Below are positions 60,185 through 64,000 of a DNA stretch of 64,000 nt, piece after piece. The notes below the pieces were generated by a model. The model ran no database searches and had not been told where the DNA came from. It saw only the letters and a program-made list of their open reading frames with translations. This stretch comes from Hymenobacter sublimis. Its GTDB lineage: Bacteria; Bacteroidota; Bacteroidia; Cytophagales; Hymenobacteraceae. The stretch is from the NCBI RefSeq assembly GCF_023101345.1, contig NZ_CP095848.1, forward strand, positions 1,611,501 to 1,675,500, in the 5' to 3' direction. The position numbers and the translations under genes were made by a program. Every line of letters starts with the position of its first letter. The stretch's first letter is position 1.

Positions 60185-61519
60185 CTAGGAATGGAAAGAA
60201 AACAGCCCTCGGCGGCGCCGGAGTGCCACGGGGTGCTGGGGATACTGCTGGTTGAACGCCTGCACAATAGCGGCCTCGTGCTGACGGTAAAATTCCGGGT
60301 CGAAGTTGGCGGCACCCAGCTCGGCTAGCACGGTGGTAACCGGGGTTCCGGCCCGCAGCCACTGGTCCCACAGGTCGTGGCGTTGGCGCAGGCCCAGGGC
60401 GTTCATGCCCGTAACGGCCAGGGTAGCATCGGAACGAAAATTCAGGCGCAACAAGTGCCGCCCGCTGGGGTGCTGCCAGCAGAACGTGTGCTCGTCGGGG
60501 GGGACGTGGGCAGGCACGCGGCCGTAGGTTTGGTACTCCAGGTCGAAGAACTTGGCCGAGTTGTACCAGGGCCCGCGCTGGTAACGGGTCGGCTGCCCAC
60601 AAATGGTGTGGGCCACGGTTTCGCCCTGGTGCCTGCCCGTGTACCACAGCTGTTCAAGGGCTACCTCGCCCGCTTCAGGGTGGCGGTGCTGGGCGCAGTC
60701 ACCGGCTGCGTACACGTCGGGTAAATTGGTTTGCAGGAACTTATCTACCAAAATTCCCCGGTCGGTTTCCGCTCCGGCGGCCTGGGCCAGCTGCCGGTTA
60801 GGCTCCACCCCAATCGAGAGACCTACCCACTGGCAGGTAAGCTCCTGGTCCTGGGAGGTGCGCACGGCCCGCACCCGGCCCTGGGCATCGGGCAGAATTT
60901 CGGCGAGTTGAGTATTGTAAAGCACCTTGATGTGGTGGGCCGCCAGCTGCTGCTGAACTAGCGCGGCTTCCTGCGCGGGCAGCACGGAAGCCCAGTAATG
61001 ACCTTCCCGTACCAACAGCGTTACGGCAATGCCTTTGGCGCTCAGCATTTCGGCCAGCTCTACCCCAATCAGCCCGCCGCCTACCACCACGGCCTCGCGC
61101 ACGCCATGCGTGTCTTGGGTCATGCGCTCCAGGTCGGGGAGGGTTACTAGGCCCTGTACCCCGGCCAGCTCCTGGCCCGGCCAGTTGGCCCGGCGGCCTA
61201 CGGAGCCGGTAGCCAGCAGGAGCTTGTCGTAGGGGAGGGTAGAGCCGGTACTGAGGCTGACGGTTTTGCGCTCGACATCCACGGCCGTGGCTTGGGCGTG
61301 CACCAACTCCAGCCGGTTTTCCGTCCAAAACCAGTCCTCGTAGGGCTTGATGTCCTGGGGGCGCAGGTGGCCCAGGTACACATACATCAGGGCGGGGCGG
61401 GAAAAATGGTACAGGCTTTCCTCCGAAACCAGGGTAATGCGGGCCGTGGGCTGGAGCTGCCGCACCGTGAGGGCGCAGGTAACGCCGGTAATGCCATTGC
61501 CAATGATAACGAGGTGCAT
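60185..61519 (-). CDS. FAD/NAD(P)-dependent oxidoreductase (NirB-/rubredoxin-reductase-like)
   Basis: A 444-residue pyridine-nucleotide-disulfide-type flavoprotein. The N-terminus MHLVIIGNGITGVTCALTVRQ binds FAD, a second Rossmann motif VVVGGGLIGVELAEML binds NAD(P)H, and the FAD-contacting segment VYAAGDCAQ is present. The C-terminal domain is about 120 residues long and lacks obvious cysteine motifs. The active-site cysteines of disulfide reductases are absent, so it is more likely an electron carrier such as a ferredoxin or rubredoxin reductase. First gene of the redox operon. Confidence 0.92.
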   Translation of the reverse strand: MHLVIIGNGITGVTCALTVRQLQPTARITLVSEESLYHFSRPALMYVYLGHLRPQDIKPYEDWFWTENRLELVHAQATAVDVERKTVSLSTGSTLPYDKLLLATGSVGRRANWPGQELAGVQGLVTLPDLERMTQDTHGVREAVVVGGGLIGVELAEMLSAKGIAVTLLVREGHYWASVLPAQEAALVQQQLAAHHIKVLYNTQLAEILPDAQGRVRAVRTSQDQELTCQWVGLSIGVEPNRQLAQAAGAETDRGILVDKFLQTNLPDVYAAGDCAQHRHPEAGEVALEQLWYTGRHQGETVAHTICGQPTRYQRGPWYNSAKFFDLEYQTYGRVPAHVPPDEHTFCWQHPSGRHLLRLNFRSDATLAVTGMNALGLRQRHDLWDQWLRAGTPVTTVLAELGAANFDPEFYRQHEAAIVQAFNQQYPQHPVALRRRRGLFSFHS

Positions 61520-61559
61520 GCAGTGCGGGGCCAGAGCGAAAAAAGAAACCCGAGCTGGG

Positions 61560-61567
61560 CAAAGCTA
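61560..61567 (-). promoter_or_regulatory. Putative -7 box of the redox operon
   Basis: The minus strand reads TAGCTTTG (TAnnTTTG), 41 bases upstream of the oxidoreductase ATG. No exact -33 TTTG at the expected distance. Confidence 0.5.
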
Positions 61568-61680
61568 CGCCGTTGTGGGGGAAGTGGTTTTTCGCATCAC
61601 TTCCCACCCACTATGCCTAACCTCACTCGGTGGCAGCCGTACTGATGAAGTAACTATCCATCACCAAAACTCCTACACTG

Positions 61681-62085
61681 ATGATAACGCCCCAGAACGA
61701 AGTAAATAACGACAACGAAAACCAAAACCTGTCCGAAAATACCGAGCATGCCGCGCCCTACAGCGAGCAGCAGGAAAAGGAAAAGGAATTCAAAAAGATG
61801 ATGAGCAACGGGAAGGAAGGCAACGACCCGACCGCCTACCGTAACCAAGGTGCCGGCGGGTATACCCAGCGCTCCGACCAGAAAGATCAGCTGGAAAACC
61901 TGCACATTGGCGGCGCCGAGGGCGTACCCCAGGGCGGTAACACGCACAACGACGCCGGGGAGCACGCCCAGGGCCCCGGCTTCGAGTCGGAGGGAAGCAT
62001 TGAGCTAGACCACCAGTTGCGCACCCGCGACCAGGAGTTTGGCGAAAAGACTGCCAGCGGCCCCGCCAAGCCCGTCGAGGACTAA
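61681..62085 (+). CDS. Hypothetical hydrophilic protein, 134 residues
   Basis: Unknown. The protein is very hydrophilic and rich in Asn, Gln, Glu, Gly and Asp, with no hydrophobic core (NNDNENQNLSENTEHAAPYSEQQ, HIGGAEGVPQGGNTHND). It is probably intrinsically disordered, resembling stress-type hydrophilins in composition, although that role is only a guess. It has its own terminator. Confidence 0.72.
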   Translation: MITPQNEVNNDNENQNLSENTEHAAPYSEQQEKEKEFKKMMSNGKEGNDPTAYRNQGAGGYTQRSDQKDQLENLHIGGAEGVPQGGNTHNDAGEHAQGPGFESEGSIELDHQLRTRDQEFGEKTASGPAKPVED

Positions 62086-62117
62086 GCACCCGCACCGCCT
62101 CATAGGTAGTATACGTC

Positions 62118-62160
62118 ATGCCGGCTGGTTCCTGAATTGGGAGCCAACCGGCATTTTTTT
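62118..62160 (+). terminator. Rho-independent terminator
   Basis: Arms ATGCCGGCTGGTTC and GAGCCAACCGGCAT (one mismatch, one wobble) with a short loop and seven Ts, 33 bases after the stop codon. The rest up to 62372 shows no gene. Confidence 0.85.
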
Positions 62161-62372
62161 GCCGATTTGCGCAGGTAAAAGCGGTTTTGGTCGCTGAAAT
62201 GACAGAGAAATAAATAAAGTGTGTCCCGTCCCGAATTAGGTTAGCAGCTTTTCCTCCTTTTATCTTTAGAGTCCAATAGTACCGCCAGCGTGCAGTTTAA
62301 CGGTAGCTGCCCTGGTTTACTGTCTGGTACCCTCACGCGCTTTCCACACCTTTTCTTCAACTCAACCACTGT

Positions 62373-63077
62373 ATGAATGCCAAAACTCCTACTCCAGTAG
62401 AACACGACGAACAAACGCCAGACCTGAACCACGAGGAAGACGAGCTGTCCTCGGGCAATGGCCGGTTGGCAATCATTGTTGGAATTATTGTGGCCGTGGT
62501 GGTGCTGGGTTACGTGCTGCTGCCGGCTCAGGCCACGCGGCGCATCGCCAACGCCATGCCCATTATGGAATTGGGCGAGGCCAGCGTAACCGGCCACCGG
62601 GAAAAGGAGGCCGCACCAGCCACCGAAGAGGAAGCCACCACCGAAACCGAAGCCAATGCCGAGGCCGCTACCAAGAAGGCTGCCAGCCGCTCGGCTACTG
62701 CTACCCCCGAAACTGCAGCAGCCACTGCCCTAGCAGCTCCCGGCACGGAGGCCGCCACCGAGCCAGTAGCCATTGAGCCGGTACCAGCCGCTCCAGCTGC
62801 CCCCGAAGCTGCCCCCGCAACCGTCACCCTGTCGGGCCGGATTCTCGATGAGGAGGGCCAGCCACTGGCCGGAGCCACCGTAATGCTGAAAGGCTCGCGT
62901 AAGGTTGCCGGCACCGACGCCAACGGCAACTACAGCATTGAAGTGCCGGCCGGCGACAATACGCTGGTGTATGGTTACGGCGGCTACGAGGACCACGAAG
63001 TGCACGCCCGCAACGGCCAGCCCCAGAACGTTACCCTGGTGCCGCGCGAGGACGCCCCGCGTCGTCGGCGTCGGTAA
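62373..63077 (+). CDS. Membrane-anchored protein with a carboxypeptidase-regulatory-like domain
   Basis: A 234-residue protein: acidic N-terminus, one transmembrane helix (about residues 31-51, RLAIIVGIIVAVVVLGYVLL), a long Ala/Glu/Thr/Pro linker (about 65-148), and a C-terminal beta-sandwich with SGRILDEEGQPLAGATVMLKGSRKVAGTDANGNYSIEVPAGDNTLVYGYGGYEDHEV, the CarboxypepD_reg-like pattern common at the start of TonB-dependent receptors and other Bacteroidota envelope proteins. It ends in RRRRR. Role unknown; the linker suggests it spans periplasmic space. Confidence 0.85.
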   Translation: MNAKTPTPVEHDEQTPDLNHEEDELSSGNGRLAIIVGIIVAVVVLGYVLLPAQATRRIANAMPIMELGEASVTGHREKEAAPATEEEATTETEANAEAATKKAASRSATATPETAAATALAAPGTEAATEPVAIEPVPAAPAAPEAAPATVTLSGRILDEEGQPLAGATVMLKGSRKVAGTDANGNYSIEVPAGDNTLVYGYGGYEDHEVHARNGQPQNVTLVPREDAPRRRRR

Positions 63078-63168
63078 GCGAAGCGTGGCTTCCAGGCAAA
63101 GACATGCAGTTGGCCTAGAGCTTAGGTTGTAGGCATAACGCCACGGTTGCATTCTTCATTGCCGAGCT

Positions 63169-63215
63169 AAAACAACGCGTTATGCTAAGCCCTGCAAGGC
63201 ATAACGCGTTGTTTT
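63169..63215. terminator. Strong bidirectional terminator
   Basis: A perfect 17-bp stem (AAAACAACGCGTTATGC and complement) with a 13-base loop and T-run, between two convergent genes. Confidence 0.9.
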
Positions 63216-63259
63216 TCGTTTTAAGCTGACCTCATCTATTGTTTACTCAGTTCATTAAC

Positions 63260-63294
63260 AAAAGGCCCCGTCGGATTTCCGGCGGGGCCTTTTT
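63260..63294 (-). terminator. Terminator of the APC permease gene
   Basis: Stem AAAAGGCCCCG / CGGGGCCTTTT enclosing a further complementary CGG/CCG pair, 25 bases past the permease stop on the minus strand. Confidence 0.9.
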
Positions 63295-63318
63295 AGTAGT
63301 TTAATCAGCAAGCCGCGG

Positions 63319-64000
63319 CTACTGCGCTGGGGTAGCGGGCGGGCTGCTAGCCAGGCGTTTACCAAACAGAAAATACACCGGTACGCCCAACGCTACCAGC
63401 AGCAAGCCGCGCTGAGCGAACTTAGAGTTTTCGGGGTCCGTGAGCAAAATGAAGCAGAAGGCGGAGGCCAGCACCACGTACAGCAGCGGCACCAGCGGAT
63501 AGCCGAAGGCCCGGTAGGGGCGGGGCGCCTCGGGCCGGGTGCGGCGCAAAATGAAAATGCCGATAATGGTGATGACGTAGAACAGAATCACGGAGAACAT
63601 GACGTAGTTCAGCAGCTCACCATAGGAGCCCGACAGGCACAGCCCGCAGGCCCAGGCACACTGGGCCCACAGCGCCACGCTGGGCACGCCGGCCTTGTTG
63701 AGGCGGCCCATGCCCGAGAAAAACACTCCGTCGCGGGCCATGGCGTAGTACGCCCGCGCCCCCGACATCAGGATGCTGTTGTCGGCGCTGAAGGTGCTGA
63801 TCATAATCAGGACGGCCATGACGTAGGCGCCGGGCGCGCCCAGGATGCTTTCGGCGGCGGCCGTGCCTACCCGCTCGTTGGCGGCGTACATAATGCCGCG
63901 GCCTAGCACGTCGGTAGCATTCGGGTCGCCCTGCAGGGGTAGCACCAGCAGGTACACCACGTTGATCAGGATGTAGAGGGCCGTTACGATGGCCGTACCC
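63319..64000 (-). CDS. APC-family amino acid/polyamine permease (5' end beyond window)
   Basis: The frame is open from the stop at 63319 to the window edge, giving the C-terminal ~226 residues. About six transmembrane segments remain. The stretches MAVLIMISTFSADNSILMSGARAYYAMARDGVFF and NKAGVPSVALWAQCAWA, then RRTRPEAPRPYRAFGYPLVPLLYV, are the APC superfamily signature. It imports or exchanges amino acids; the substrate is not visible. A GTG at 63960 is internal, not the real start, since the frame continues upstream. Confidence 0.9.
   Translation of the reverse strand, partial: GTAIVTALYILINVVYLLVLPLQGDPNATDVLGRGIMYAANERVGTAAAESILGAPGAYVMAVLIMISTFSADNSILMSGARAYYAMARDGVFFSGMGRLNKAGVPSVALWAQCAWACGLCLSGSYGELLNYVMFSVILFYVITIIGIFILRRTRPEAPRPYRAFGYPLVPLLYVVLASAFCFILLTDPENSKFAQRGLLLVALGVPVYFLFGKRLASSPPATPAQ

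Noticed and set aside
59892..60647. 251-codon minus-strand frame ending in His6
   Set aside because: Its first 175 codons overlap the FAD oxidoreductase gene in another frame. Only the last 76 codons, from ATG 60122, make a sensible two-helix protein.
1..64000. tRNA, rRNA or tmRNA genes
   Set aside because: I looked for cloverleaf-like GTTCGA/TTCGAATC signatures and conserved rRNA stretches in the intergenic regions and found none that I can support.

Overview
The window looks like chromosomal DNA of a GC-rich Bacteroidota, most likely Hymenobacter or a close relative (Hymenobacteraceae). The basis is a Bacteroidota-type -7 promoter box (TAnnTTTG) in front of several genes, a type IX secretion (Por) C-terminal sorting domain on a large exported glucanase, Bacteroidota-restricted families such as DUF4290, high GC, and the palindromic intergenic repeats. 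Genus-level assignment is inference. No rRNA, tRNA or CRISPR was seen. One intact insertion sequence is present.

Layout. 1-5.5 kb: DUF4290 gene (cut by the window edge), a UvrD/PcrA helicase, a family-4 glycosyltransferase, a DUF3109 protein and an unknown protein. 5.7-11.5 kb (minus strand): lipid/translation operon yceD(DUF177)-rpmF-plsX-fabH-efp-accB-accC. 11.5-15 kb: an orphan HigA-like antitoxin/regulator, pdxA and leucyl aminopeptidase. 15-19 kb (plus): rsmA, a small exported protein, a SerA-like dehydrogenase, greA with a terminator-like hairpin in its leader, and a HIT-domain protein fused to a NuiA-type nuclease inhibitor. 19-22 kb (minus): an MFS transporter and a secreted lipoprotein nuclease of the NucA (DRGH) family. 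22-29.5 kb: a soluble multi-PAS histidine kinase, then pta, a DUF808 membrane protein and ackA. 30.1-30.9 kb: a 791-bp IS5-family element whose transposase needs a -1 frameshift. 31-37 kb: lactonase-like propeller protein, DUF885 lipoprotein, thioredoxin-like protein, YdcF-like protein and a luciferase-like monooxygenase. 37.4-42.1 kb: a 1552-residue modular GH16 beta-glucanase. 42.5-47.2 kb: MpaB-family protein, DUF2809 protein, succinate-semialdehyde dehydrogenase, and an ECF sigma/anti-sigma pair. 47.3-51.7 kb: a stand-alone H-NOX haem sensor followed by an arsenosugar-type cluster (AhpD-like protein, ArsS radical SAM, rhodanese lipoprotein, TIGR04282 glycosyltransferase, unknown lipoprotein). 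51.7-55.3 kb (minus): three membrane-linked glycosyltransferases. 55.5-58.2 kb: a Bcp/PrxQ peroxiredoxin, unknown proteins and an alpha/beta hydrolase. 58.3-61.5 kb (minus): a redox operon of FAD oxidoreductase, small His-tailed membrane protein and polyferredoxin. 61.7-64 kb: two small low-complexity proteins and an APC permease cut by the window edge.

The most unusual item is the pair at 18.1-21.9 kb. A HIT protein carries a C-terminal domain closely resembling NuiA, the inhibitor of the Anabaena nuclease NucA, and a NucA-like nuclease is encoded 1.5 kb away. The residues I recall as the key interface contacts are present on both sides. The inhibitor has no export signal and the nuclease has a lipoprotein signal, so this looks like an intracellular self-protection arrangement with an added nucleotide-binding HIT domain. 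Other points for a second look are the greA leader hairpin, three copies of a long palindromic repeat, the arsenosugar cluster lacking arsM, and the H-NOX protein with no adjacent signalling partner.
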